Assembly (NCBI RefSeq): GCF_048771995.1
Contig: NC_133024.1
Coordinates: 58,610,501-58,674,500, forward strand
Origin: Taeniopygia guttata
Taxonomy: Eukaryota; Chordata; Aves; Passeriformes; Estrildidae
Length of the DNA stretch: 64,000 bases
Direction: 5' to 3'
Position numbers and translations under genes: made by a program. Numbering within the stretch: position 1 is the first letter of the stretch; each line of letters begins with the position of its first letter. Shown in pieces: positions 35,301 through 47,984 of the stretch. The notes under the pieces were generated by a model, which was not told where the DNA came from, made no database searches, and worked only from the letters and a program-made list of their open reading frames with translations.

Positions 35301-37039
35301 TTGTTTTATGACTCTTAATTTATTTCTCCTTCCGTTGTTGGTCTCATGGCTGACTCCTCCTTCCCTCTCCCACTCACACTGTGTGCCGTCACTCTGCAAC
35401 AGCTTTCCTTGCATTTCACTGTACGCAGCCTCATAAGTATTACTGTGAAATGCTTTGGCACATAGGCAGTGATGAAAAATCTGTGTAACAAGCCTGATGC
35501 CTTAGAAATATTTTTTGTGTTCCTCTGCAGAGGATAGAAAGTGTAAAAACACAGGGGAAGGTATTCTGTGGAAAAAATGTATTACTGTATGTTTCATGAA
35601 CGCTCTTTGAGAGCTATAAATTCCTGCACAAAAAATAATGAAATGCAATGAACACCTCTCCTGGAAACCTACATAAGAAGACATAGCTCAGCTTCCACTT
35701 GGGTTGAGGCTTGGTTGGAAAAGCTCAGGAGAAGGGGAGAAAGAGAGGAGCCCTCAGACCCTCCCAAGCAGCTGGCATCCTTCCTTTCTCCTTCTTGCAC
35801 TTGGACAGTGTGTGACATGGTATCTCTGCAAACCCTGAGCCCACACTTGAATGATGCACCAAGTGGTGATGGATGTGCACCTGCCTGTCCCTTTCCCAGG
35901 CTTTGCTTGGAAAAAGGAGATGCAGCTGAGGTTGAAATGAGGTGGGATGATAGAAAAGAAAATGTGGTGTGGCCAGTGGAAGTAGACCTGGGCTGCCCCT
36001 GAAGTCCCCTGAATCTCTCAGCTGGTGTGCACGCATCTTGCTCTCCGATAGAATGATGGGAGGGGAGGTCAAAAGAGCTCAGTTGGAAACAACTGCCAAG
36101 GATAGCAAATTCTTACAAATTAGGATGCCTTTTGGGAAGGAGGAAGGCAGAGCAATTTTGATGAGAAAGGCTGCTTTCGGTTTGGGCTTAATCATGCAAG
36201 GTGCTGAGCGCCTTCAGTCCTCATTGATGTTGGTAGGAGCTGACTGTCCTCATGCTACCTGTCAGGCATGGCTGCTAGGTCAGTTCTAATTCCCCTCTCC
36301 CCCGCAGCCTGTCACTTCACTTCCTAAAGAATGTCTTTTTTGATGTCAACTGTAGCACAGGGAATTAATGAGGTTTTCTTTCAGAGGCTTCTCATTTATC
36401 CCCAGAAAATCAAAGGGACAGATGTTAGTGTGCTTGAAAGTAAACCTCTAAGAAGATGACAGAAAAGAGGTGGTTGGATGCTTGTAGCATCTCTGTCCCA
36501 GAGATGCAGAGGGGGCTTGGACCTACTTTGGGTCTGTGAAAAGAAGAAGCAGCTGTTCGGTGTCTGACTCTCCTCATGAGCTGTGGTTCTCCTTTCTTGT
36601 TTCAAAGGATTTCTAACCCTCAGGGACCACCTCTGACCACTTCATTCCTCGAGAAATGGATGCAAGGCACGCTTAATGTCAATGACATCTTAATAATCTG
36701 GTCTTTGAAAAGCAAAAAGGCCAAGACAAATACTTCTGTTAACAGGAGAATCATGGTATTTGATAAACATGGACTGCATGCATCCAGCTGAGATGCCTCT
36801 ATGCTTAACTGTGCAATTCACAAAATGTAAATGGGGTGCTTATCAGATGGATTATTTTCTGAAAGCACAAACAAAATTACAGTAATTACTTTTCCTCCTG
36901 CTACATTATCTGTATTCCCAAGAAACTTTATAACTTCATGCAGAAAATAAATAAATATTTACTTAAAATATCAGAATAGCTGAGTAAAGGTTCCCTTCAC
37001 TTCCCACAAAATCAGCATTTCTCTTGAACAAAAAGCTGT
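29386..37039. other. Intergenic sequence, no gene recognised
   Basis: About 7.6 kb of mostly AT-rich sequence. Apart from the T run at 29761 and purine-rich stretches near 33650-33700, I see no repeat family, RNA gene or coding homology. The open frames are short, overlap on both strands and have no motif I know. Confidence 0.55.
29761..29780 (+). repeat. Poly(T) run, about 19 bases
   Basis: An uninterrupted T run, CTTTTT...TTCC. No recognisable retroposed sequence lies on its upstream side, so I record it only as a homopolymer. Confidence 0.85.
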
Positions 37040-37299
37040 TCTCGGCAGCCCGAGATTTTCACGGGGCCAGGTACTGTCAATGAAAACTTATTCCAAGGAG
37101 ATCACTAGATATTAATCTAGATTTTTAAGAAGCTATAATTTTCTTAGATTCTCACCTCTTTGACATGCCCTTGGGTGAGAAATGAGTTCCTACTATTCAC
37201 CCTTCAGCAGCTGAGTGCTTCAGCCCAGCTTTTTAGATTTAACCACCAAGATTATTGCCTGAGAATAATCAATATTAAGGACCCACCTTTTTAATGTGA

Positions 37300-37322
37300 G
37301 ATAAAGATTAATCTACTTTATC
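37300..37322. promoter_or_regulatory. GATA/homeodomain dyad in a possible conserved noncoding stretch
   Basis: GATAAAG (37300-37306) and its exact reverse complement CTTTATC (37316-37322) flank ATTAATCTA, which itself carries ATTA/TAAT and overlaps the palindrome AGATTAATCT. GATA factors bind WGATAR and homeodomain proteins bind TAAT cores. The surrounding 37040-37440 has more such cores (ATTAATCTAGA, GATTATT, TTGATTATA). Function is inferred from motifs only. Confidence 0.3.
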
Positions 37323-37694
37323 ACTCCACTTAGACTCCTTTAAGCCCACTCATAAACGTGCATTTGATTATATTTTGTGATTTTCAAATAATAAATCTAA
37401 AGGATTGTTAAAAAAAATCATCTGCCACGTCTTGTTCAGCCCATCAAACAGTGTAGATTATTGTACAATTCTAACACCAACTGGTTCTACAGCATCACAG
37501 GGCTCGGTAGACAAGTAAGAAGCAAGCTTTATAACACTCTTCCATCCATCCCAAATGGAGGCATTTTAACCTGGTTTATTTGGGTTTTTTTATTCTAACA
37601 TATGAAAAGCAAAAATTTTCATGGGCACTTGTATCCATTGTTGCTCTAGAGTTATAGTCCCCATAGTCTTTTATGGTTTTGTCCTCAAAATTTC

Positions 37695-37805
37695 TTCATG
37701 AGGTAGAAAGTGCTGTTTTGTAATAACTGAGAAACTGAAGTGCACAAAAGTTAGAAGACTTCTCATGGCCACCTGGGAAAGTCAAAAGGGGTCATGAATT
37801 CAAGC
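37695..37805 (+). repeat. Possible ancient MIR-like SINE fragment
   Basis: ACTGAGAAACTGAAGTGC, AAAAGTTAGAAGACTTCTC and ATGGCCACCTGGGAAAG follow, in order, the MIR core pattern GAGGAAACTGAGGCACAGAGAGGTTAAGTGACTTGCCCAAGGTCACAC. GGGTCATGAATTCAAGC then resembles its GGATTCGAACCC part. The similarity is weak, as expected of an amniote-age element, and may be chance. Confidence 0.35.
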
Positions 37806-40800
37806 TATTAATTCATCTGGGACCCTCTCACTTCCTTTCAAGCCTGTATGTAAGAAAAATGGTTCACAGCCACTCTCACATCTCTGACCTGGGAATAATG
37901 GAGTGTCCTTATGGGGTACATTTGGATCTAAGTACTCTGGAACAGCCTCAGAATGTTCAGCCTGTTCATCACAGTCTTCACCATGAGCTGTGAGGATAGG
38001 AACAAGCAGCTGTATGGTGCTACACGCTTGAGCAAAAGACTGGAATGTCAATCCTTTAGTGATAGCACCAGGGTCTGAGAGCTAACTCCAGTTCCTAGGA
38101 CACTGCTTCAGCCTCTGAACTAACCTTCTTCCTGTAAAACACAGTTCATATGAAGGTGCTTTGTAGCTGGGCAGAGACCTTGTAACATGAGCAACATCAT
38201 GCCAAAAACCTCCATTTGATTCTGGTTAAGAAATCAACACAAACATTCAGCCTCATCCAGCTCAGTCCATGCCCTAAGCACAGGGATATGGTAAGAGAGG
38301 CATTGCTGTTCTGTTACACATAAGTGCAAATAGTTGGGAAATAGCTCAAAAGATATCAAGTAATTAATTGAGCATCATGACTGCACCACTGCATAAACTC
38401 CTTGAAAGAGCAGCAAAGGGTGAAAATTGCTGATGGCAATTTCCACAGTAGAGTAATTTAGCTCAGAGGCAAAGAGAGTGGTGAAGGAGAGAGAGAATAT
38501 ATATGTCAGCGTGGGAGAGGGTGGATTTGTACAAGAAGGAGTGCATTAGAGTATGTGTGAGTGTGGAGGAGTGAGTTTCTCAAAATTAGGGCAAATTCTG
38601 CATTCACAGTAGGCCTTGCAGAGGAGCTGCCTGTGTGCATATGTATACATATATACAGGTTTGAGCTTGGCCATCTTGGGGTCATTAGTGTTTTTAAATA
38701 CATTTTTCTAGAATATATTTCCAGTTCTTCCAAGTGTAGGGAAAAAAAACCCAAACCTTGAAGGTGGAATTGAAAGTCAGCTGAAAATGCAATACTTAGA
38801 AGATGTACAGTTATCTGGAAAATATATAAAAGCAGCAAGACTCTTGCTCAGAAAATGGAAAGATGGATATGGGAAAATAGCAAGGGAGGACTGTTGTTAT
38901 AATTGCCTCCTGGAGAGATGTTGGCAGTTTTTATCAAAAGAGGAAATGTAGGGTGGGTGGGCATTCCACCTCCATCTCTAGGCAAAGTAGTACATGCAGA
39001 GGGTTCTGTGCCACTGACAATAAGGAGTAGGAGTTTAATTGCACAGATTCATCCTCTTTCACCATACCAGTGCCTTCATGAAGGCAAAAAGAAAATGCTG
39101 TTTGCTGTAACCCAGGGTCATTGGATGTAGAGAGGAGAACACTTAGAAATCAAAGGTTAAACTAGTGAGAAATTCTTTTCAACAGCAACTTAGTAAAAAA
39201 TGTCTCTTTATTGAGATGGGCAGTGAAGTATATCCAAGTTCTCTATGCACACTGCATCTTTCCAAAATGTATGCCAGGAAAACACAGTCAGATGTTTAGG
39301 CTCTGGTTCCTACTCATTGCTGGTTTCCCTGGTAATCCACTCTAGCAGTATTCCAGCTTTGAGACTCCTAAGCACAAATTTTTGGGCTCATTTCCAGTCA
39401 CTTATCTTTCCAGTGGGAACAGTCTATTTCTTACTTCACCCACTTAGGCACAGCAATTTATACTTCTGATTCATGCTGTGGCGGACTGAGGGGAAGATTT
39501 TATAGTGGTAATACCAATTGTCCCCTATCCCACAGTAACTTTTAAGTACTTAGCAAAACCTCAGGAGGTGAAGAAATGCATGACAGGAAAATAAAGCATT
39601 CATGTAAGTAACAAATTGTCCCTTACATATCCCTTAAACCCCAAAAGTCATGTTCACACAGCTGAAGTTTCTTCTAATTAAGAAAACACCTCACAAGGCA
39701 AGGATTTCACCTTGAAAAAATATTTCAAAGATATTCTCAGTGATCATTGATCATAATAAGTAATTTATCTCTTGGTCAAAAGCTAAAAGATTTTGCTCTG
39801 ACCCCATTAACTTAAGGATGAATCTAAGCATACATTCAGTTGTCTGTATTTCCTTTTCCCTTGCAGTGATTCAGTGCAGTGTTGGCTAAGGATACACAAC
39901 ATTCATTAGAACAGTTTAGATGGAATAGCTACATTCTTTACACTTTCCACACTTAAAAACTCCTAGCACCAGTAGTTCCTACAGCCAGTCCTAGTATCAC
40001 ATAAAGGATTAAGAAAGCCCATTATTCCTTGATTTTGTCCTTTAGTGTTACATCTGTGGGGGAAATGGATTACAATCCTGAGATTTGGCTGTCTGCATGC
40101 TGACCTTACAGGGCACAGCCAAATTATTGGAGATGAATGTTTCTCTCAAGATGCTGTTTTCTATTATGTTCTTCTTTAGGAGTGGAAACCACCTGGGATT
40201 AACTGTTCAAATTGAACTTGATTTCTAGAAGCTTTTCAGCTTTACTGCATGCATGTGGCAATAATTACTTGCATAATAAGGGCTGTGTGGTTTGTGTTTT
40301 ACCAAATGATTTAGGTATTTGTGATTGATTTCCACCTGTTTAAGCTTTGATTGCAAAATCACTCTATGGAGAAAAAATATAGATAAGTGTCAACATTGTG
40401 TAACTGAGGTAAACATCTCTTGGTGTCCCAAAATCTGCTTAACCGTTTTCTACTGTTTAAATGTACTCTTGACTATGAACTATGGCAAAATCTCCATATG
40501 AATTTTTAAATTGGTTCAAAACATTAGGCCACAATCTCTTTGGAATAATGTAAGGAATAATTTAATACTAATGAAATTAAAGATAGCACTCAAAATAACC
40601 CCTTTAAGATGCCAAGTCATTAATAAACACTTGCATAAATTCCACTTCCAAATAAAACCTTTCAAGAGATTCTGAAAAGTTTTGCATGCTAGAGTCCAAA
40701 TACATTCATGCACAGCTCAGAGTGAGACTGTATAAAATAAAATAAAATAGTGATGGAAAAGTCAACAAGACCCATAGGCCAGAAGTTACAGGTCCCTCAG

Positions 40801-41910
40801 AGCAAGTTTTTGGCTGTGGGTGGAGATAATTTTTTTAGTAGACTGGAAAGTTGAGTGGGAATTGTAGGTCTCATTGTTCACCTTGGCTCTGGCAGGCAGA
40901 TATGGTCCATGTTAGCCTAAGCTAAATCCCACACAGATGAACTTGTCTGCATGTCTGCTATCATACATGTAGTCAGTGGAATTTAGGGAGCCTCCCAGCT
41001 GGCTGGATATAAAAGTACCTCCCTCTAAAACAGGCACCTACGTCTGGGAAGCTGCATAGCACTGCAAACTTTCTCAGCCTAATTTAGTGGCTTTATTTTC
41101 CACTGCCTGTAAAGGGAACATAAGCATTTTGCTCACACATCAATCTTTGGGAGCATAAGCTAGGGCCTCATCCCTTGCAGAACCCATGTGTCTCTGAGCT
41201 AGGTAGGCAAAGGCTTCTGTTGTGTCTCTATGACTCCCTCCTTGTAGACATAGGTGTGTTTGGATATCACCTGAGAGACATTGCAGTGTGTGAAAAACTG
41301 GATGCTGTGCCAGAGCCTCCCAGATGGCTGCTTCTGCACTAGGGAGCACAGGGCATTGAGGTTCAGGCCCCCAGATTCCTTTCCAAGGAGGAGGGAATCA
41401 GACCTGCAGACCTGCAAGCTTCCAGCCTTTGTCTCAAGGCTCTCTTTGTTTCTGTTGCAGTTTGGTTTAGGCAGGACAAGCTTGGTGCTTAGTGCTTGGT
41501 GCATGTTGCTGAGCTGGACCAATGGGCATTTTATGGAGTAGCTCCAATTCAGTCCTTCAGAAGAGAGCTAAAGGCTTTGGAGAACAACATGTCACGAACA
41601 CAGTTCTGAGCTTCTCTTGGCCCAGGGAAGAGCTTCGTTAATTTCTTCCATAGGTCCCTCAGCATACTCTTTCAATTTCCATTGCCTAACTGTGAAACTG
41701 GCTTCTCTATTGGTATTGGAGAAGAATACCAGCTTCTCTGGAGTCTAAGTTCTGAGGCTCATATGTGGATGTCCTGAATCCTTATAGAGCTGTTTGTTTT
41801 ACAGCTGCATGTATGTTGGTACTTTAAAAAGGAAATATTCCAAACGTCTTGTATAGGATCATCAAGCAACTATTTTAGAAATTAATTTCTTTTAGGATGC
41901 ATTTACAACA
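37806..41910. other. Intergenic sequence, no gene recognised
   Basis: 4.1 kb with no coding homology. A 14-bp palindrome, ATATGTATACATAT, lies at 38639-38652. ATTTGGCTGT at 40083-40092 pairs with ACAGCCAAAT at 40115-40124 across a 22-base gap. Confidence 0.55.
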
Positions 41911-41949
41911 TGGATGGATAGATAGATAGGTAGGTAGATAGATAGATAC
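41911..41949 (+). repeat. (GATA/GGTA)n tetranucleotide microsatellite
   Basis: About nine four-base units: GGAT, then GATA repeats, GGTA variants and GATA again. It is followed by a C/T-rich stretch. Confidence 0.9.
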
Positions 41950-44900
41950 TTTTTTCCCCCCTAAATGTCTGGGATTAGAAGCAGTATGAGAAGTTGTGTA
42001 GTGTTAAAAATACCATCACATTCTCCTAGCTAGTGATAAATATGGATTTTGATGTTAGGGATATACTCCTCTATTAATCTGATCAGCATTTTTCTTTTTT
42101 TAAAGTTTGTCCCTTTAGAAACATTCTTGTAACCCCTTGGACATAATTTTTTTTTGTTTTTCTCAGAGATCCTGAGATGATATTGATTTACTTGGGAAAT
42201 TGGATTTGTCAGCTTTATTTCTGGTTGCTGTCTACATTAATTTTATAATTAAAACCCAAAGATGTGTGTCTAATATGTATAAATCTACAAAAAGCTGAAA
42301 GAGGAAGACGTGTGCTAAAGCCCATTAAAAAAAAGTAGTTTGACACATGTCAGTGCTACGTTTCAGTGCAAGAAAGGAAATATTTTTTTGGCAGAGAGCT
42401 CAGAGAACATGTAGGCAGATCAAGCAAAAAACACATAAATCTGGAAATTAGTCTGTGAAGTGTTTGTAGTCACAGTCAGTTTTTGCTAAAACATTCAAAT
42501 ACAAATTACTGGATTGCAGATTTGGTATGCACTACAAGTTTTGTTCATTTATAGACAGATCATGTATGTTGTGTTTTGTATATAAGGCTGGGATATGGAA
42601 GGAGAAGAAAGTTAATTCAGGGAACTCCTCTCCTATCCACATCCTCTCAACTTCATTTTCCCCTGATCCTGATCATTCAAGGAACCTTAATCAAGGGGAA
42701 ACACACATTTCCCCATCCTCTCCTCTGTTCTATGATGATGTTCTAACGCTTGGCATTATTATTCACCATACACATTATAGTAAACGATTTACTTTGTCTG
42801 CAGCACCACAGCCTTGTGTGACTTGCCTCCTTTGTAGCTGATGTGAATAAGTCACTGCCTGTGTGTGTCAGCAGGGGCAGCGTTCTCTGCTGACTGGTAT
42901 CTTCAAGGAGTGATGTTGCTTTTGAGGGCAGCAGCACCAAGGAGGTGCTCTGCAGATTTAGGAGCACCCCAGGAAATAGCAATCACAGTCCCTTCCACTG
43001 AAAACCCCCTTCAAGCAGCAACATTTACCAGGTGTTTCCTTGTTGCATTGCAATGGGAAGGCTGGTGGGAGGCTGTGATCTAGCATTTCCACTGAGCCAC
43101 AGCTGAAGATGGGTTCATAAATTCAGCACCCCCTTAACGAGGTGGCAGTGCAGGATTGTGGATGTGACTGAGCACTAGATCTGTCTGCTTGAGAGCTAAA
43201 CTGAGATGAGATAAAGTCACTGCCAACGAATATTCTCCAGCTCTCCGTGCTGTGAGTAAAATCATCACTGGCTGGATGTTGTAACCCTTGGTTTCCCAGC
43301 AGCTACCTGCAGCGACGACCAAGTGCACTTTCCCCATGCTTCTTCCTCCTCAGCTGATTGCAGTCTTACATCTCTTGTTATGATGCCTGAAAAACAGTCT
43401 CTAGTGATAGGTGGAAGCTGGTTCTTGTTTGCCAGCATAACTGGGCTGAGAAAGCAAGGTCCAGTCCTGTTTCCATGGGACTTGCTGGGGCTGAAGGTTG
43501 TACTCTGCTCCTACCTGCCAGATATCAGATTGAGGCTTTGTAGCTGCTTTTCCAGTCATATGGCAAAAGCCTTGAGTCACAGTTGCTCTCCTGAATTTAG
43601 ATACTGTAGGAGTAGTGTCAGTTCCTAAAGCTAGGTACTGGTCTCAATTAAACACTACAGTTTGGATTTCTTGTTTCTCATATTTTAATAAAAATTTAAG
43701 CAACTGGTAGCTTTTGGTCCATCAGGATAAAATTACTCTGAGTAGACAGCCTTTCATCTAGTTAATATTATCCATTTATATAAATTATTATGGGTTCTCA
43801 GTTGTAATTGCTCATTCATTTCTTCTTTCTGAAATGGACAGATTGTCATTTACATGTACATTTTCCCCTGCATATGAGATTATTGCTAGATGTATTTTAT
43901 TTTGTGGCTTGGTGACATATTGACCCCTACCTCTTGCACTAAAATAAACATAAATCACATGACCTGATGTGATTTATGTTTTAAACATAAATCAAAAGAC
44001 TTGATGCACTGAGGAAACAAGAAGCCATCATCCACTCAAATGTCTGGAGACCTCAGACACATGTACACAAACCCATGTCAATCTGCAGACAGAAAGAGAA
44101 GGGATAAAGGCTGGATTAAGAAGACCTTAAGACATGTCTCCTTAGAAGCTCAAGGACGTTTTCCTACCCCCTGCCATGTGCTACAATTCAAGGCCTGTGT
44201 TTCTTCTGTTCCCTTATGTTACTCAGAATGTGAGCAACCCTCAGACTTTGAATTCAGAGGACCATGGCTCTCAATCAATTCCACACAAAGGACTGTCTGA
44301 AACCCCAGAGTAAAGAGTGCTAAGAAGCCAAGTGTGCACCTACAGCTGCTGGAAGGGGATCAGTCAGGTAGGTGTCCTTGGAATATGTTGGATGAACACA
44401 TCCTTGCATGAAGTGATGGAACCTGGGACAGGATATTCTGCAAAGTTAGTTGAATGGCTGACATTCCTTACTTCTTTGACTCTATGTCCACATGACAGTG
44501 AAAATCCTGGTGTGGATGGCTTTTAAAAGCAAATTTTTGGTAGAAAACATGCATTGTGTGGCTGAGTTTTGGAGTGTTGCTGAGTAGCTCTAGTATTGGG
44601 TTTGGTCACACTTTCCCTTTCACTCTGTTTGCTTGGTGGCACCTCTTAGACAACCAGTAGTTAAAAAAAAAAAGTGAAGGTCTTAGCCCAAGTCAGTATG
44701 TTGCCATGTAATATAACTGTGATTTAAGAGAACTTTTTAGCAGTGAGTTATGCTCCATGTTGTGGCACAAAGTGGTAATTTCTCAACATCTCTGCTGGGA
44801 GAAGAGCCTTGGTACTCCTGCATAGCTTTAAAATTGTGTACCTCCTGCCTAGCTGCAAAACAGAGACTTTGTGTATCTAGAGCTATTTTTTTTTTTTTTT

Positions 44901-46936
44901 TGTTAGTTAGCTCTTGATGTAAACTGTTATACTGGGTTCTTGTGGGATTTTGTGTTGCTTTTTTTGCCAGCCTAAACATTCTCTTCAGTTCTTTTCACAC
45001 TGCGTCAAATAAAGAGAGTTAATGAAAACCTTACTTTAGATTAGTTACACAGAAGAACATTAGCATTGATCATGGGCTTGCCTGCAAGGCCCTTCCTATA
45101 ACCTTCCCAAAACCTTGATTTCCTCACATGACTTAATATCTGGAACACCTTTTGCTTTCTTCTGAACATGGTTACATGTGTGGTTTGGGGAACATGAAAC
45201 AGGTGTGAACAAAACGGGCCTGGGAGATGAAACCTTATTCTGGTTATTTCTGGAAAGGTTTTTGCTGATCCTTCTTCTTCGGAAATTGTAAATAAAGTAA
45301 TTTCAAGGCCTGGAGCAAATTTAGGAAGAAGTTGTCCAGTTCTTTCCCCACTTTGGATCCACCCACTAATGCTGCAGATCATCCATAGTTTCCTGTTGAT
45401 GGTACAGCTTGTTAACTGCCTGAAAAAAGGCTTGACTTGCCTCTAAATTTACTTTCCAGAAGAAGAAACCCTGTAGAAAGAAGTCAGAAGAAGACAGACC
45501 AGATGCTATCATATTGCTTAACCTGGAAACAGCAAGTAGATGGATTGAACTGGGCAGAGGCTATACATTCACAGCTGTGATGTCTCCTGTGGCCAAATTA
45601 GCCTGCTCACTGCTGGTAGGGAGATGTACTGTGTGACAGTCACATCTCTAGCTGCCCATTGATTAGGCCTCTTTCCCCAGATCCATCCAGCTCACCCTCT
45701 GTTGTCTTTCTCAATGCTGCCTATAGCAGAAATCTCAGTATTCTTGAAAGAAAGAAAAAAATTAAGGTCTCAGTCCTAAACATATACAGATTTCCTGATT
45801 GCATGGCAAATGTACGTCACTAAACTTCTGACCATCTGCCCAGGATTTATTCCTGTAAATAAAAAGCTCTGCACTGCAGAAAAAGCAACAGTTCTGTGTG
45901 ACTGCCCAGTTCCATTTCACCTGGGTGGGCACACACTTTCATACATTTCTTTGCACATTTGAACTGCACAGACCACAAAAACCAAAGGCTGCAAATCCTG
46001 CATTGTTCCTGCTCTTGACTGTAAACTTTTGAAACAGTAGGGATTTCAGCCTCCACACTGAAATCTTTTCAAAGGGGAAGACTAATAAAGTACTCATAAA
46101 AGATAATACTCTTTTTTTCATTGCTTCTCCATTTCCCTGTACTAACCTTTTTTTAAGAGCATCTCATGGCTATAAACTGGGAAGGGTTTTCTTTAGATTT
46201 AAAAAACCCATCTCAAAACATTCTGTGTAAATATAGCATGAGCTTTTTTCTGTCTTTTCCAATAGGATGAACCTCTTTGCCAGCTATGTACTTCCAAATC
46301 TTCTTGCTCGCTGGGAAGATTGAGGGAGAAGAATGGGGTCACTGGGGTATATTTGGGCTTCAAGAAAGCCTGCCTTCCCTTCCTCTGTCTTGGGATAATT
46401 TCCTTAAAACAGTAGTTTACACATTTTATAGATCAGAGATTCAAATCCAGCCCTGAAATTAAAATTTTAACTAGCAGAAGTTCTGTGCACTCAAATCAGG
46501 GTCAAATGTGCATTCTGCAGATATCCCCTTCCTCTGCAGTTGGACAGATGAAACAAGGACTTAATAGGGTTGGAAATGAAATGGCAGGTGATTTCTGTAG
46601 ACCTCTGCTGGGACAATATTAGATGCTTTCCCTGTGCTGCCCTGTGGACAAATAAAACACCTGTTTCCAGAGCTGTCAATCAAGAACTTCTAGGGTAGGA
46701 AATGTGTTTTAGAAAACTTGGGCTGTTGAGACACCATCTGGCATCTTTCTCTGTCAGTATGCTTTATTGCGCAAAACCGGCTCCCAGTACCACCCTGCAA
46801 AGCAGCTCCTGCCTTGCAATTCTTTATTAGACAAATCAGCCTTGAACAGGTGGCATGATGTTTATCCATGGCTGTTCTTCTCAAGAAAAAAGTCTGTTTT
46901 CCACCCTGATAAGACTTTAGGTTAGTCTCCGTCTAC
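41950..46936. other. Intergenic sequence, no gene recognised
   Basis: 5 kb without recognisable genes. It holds the inverted repeat at 43946-43981 and a T run near 44887-44901. Confidence 0.55.
43946..43981. other. Perfect 15-bp inverted repeat with 6-base loop
   Basis: AAACATAAATCACAT (43946-43960) and ATGTGATTTATGTTT (43967-43981) are exact reverse complements around GACCTG. A further direct copy of the first 12 bases, AAACATAAATCA, follows at 43983-43994. No transposon ends or flanking duplication were identified. Confidence 0.85.
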
Positions 46937-46983
46937 CCAAGGTGACAAGTTCAACCAAGGTAACAAGTTCAACCAAGGTGACA
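46937..46983 (+). repeat. 18-bp tandem repeat, 2.6 copies, built from nuclear-receptor-like half-sites
   Basis: The unit CCAAGGTGACAAGTTCAA occurs at 46937-46954, again at 46955-46972 with one change (AGGTAA), and partly at 46973-46983. Each unit carries AGGTGA or AGGTAA, two bases, then AGTTCA, and units are joined by ACCA. Five hexamers thus alternate with 2-base and 4-base gaps, the DR2 and DR4 spacings used by retinoid, thyroid and related receptors. Confidence 0.85.
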
Positions 46984-47759
46984 GCCAGTCAGAGTGAAGG
47001 GGTGGAAATGACAGCCCCAAATGAGTTCTGATTACCTGGCAAATACTTGCTTTCCATGAGTAACATATATTCTCACTAACCTTCAAGGACAAGGAAAAAT
47101 GTTTTTGCTAACATCACCATCAACCAGTCAACTGGTATAGCTAAGGATGCAGATTTTTCTTGCAGGGAGGAGCTCCTCTGCAATTGGAAGTTAGTATTAT
47201 CCGAGCTTAGTTTTGGGATAAAGCCAACTGCAGAGTAATTTTGGATGGTTCCTCTTTACAGAGTCTCAGCCACAATACCTGAAGCAGCTGATTCCATGGG
47301 CAGAACCAGCTGAGGAAATGCACAAACTCTCATAAATTCAATACCACCATAGTTTACAATGATTTTTACTATTAAATTTTATCTCTTCTTCTTCCTTGTT
47401 CCCCCTCTTAGTTTATAACAGGCTTCTGGGATGTCCTGGGATTTGTGTGGGTTTTTTTGATGGAACGCCAGGTTCTAACAAAATCCCTCCAGTCTCTATT
47501 TTTAATCCTATTTTATGGTCTTCTGTTGCTTCACTCACATTTCCTCTCACAAGCATACCATGTCTTCCCCCTGTGAAATGCAAGTCAGCTTTTAACGTCA
47601 GCAATCAGATCTGCAGAGTGTACAAGTTTTCCAGCCTCCTCCCCAGACACAACCAGGCTAATCAGTTGGATTCAGTAAGGAGCAGTGATAAAAACAGAAA
47701 TGCACCAGAGGGTTAATTTCTAATATGGGAACTGGGGTTTTTCCTATGGAAAGTTTTAT

Positions 47760-47778
47760 TTAAAAAAAAAAAAAAAAG
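47760..47778 (+). repeat. Poly(A) run
   Basis: About 17 A in a row, followed by GCGAGGG. No retroposed body was recognised upstream. Confidence 0.85.
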
Positions 47779-47950
47779 CGAGGGAAAACTTACCTAGTTA
47801 AGTGCATATTACTATCATATTGAGCTATTTCAGTGCAACTACTTGAGGATGAATCTTTTTCTGGCCTGAAGTCCTGGAGCAACCCTTTAAATTCATAGCC
47901 TATATTCTTCTAAATTAACTGGTCTTTGCAGGCAAGCCCTCAGCTAACTT

Positions 47951-47984
47951 ATTCTAAAATTCTAATTCTAAAATTCTAAAATAG
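47951..47984 (+). repeat. ATTCTAAA short tandem repeat
   Basis: Four imperfect copies of ATTCTAAA/ATTCTA lie in a row. Confidence 0.8.

Noticed and set aside
43946..43981. Inverted repeat as a microRNA precursor
   Set aside because: The stem is 15 bp with a 6-base loop, too short for a typical pre-miRNA hairpin of about 22-bp duplex or more.
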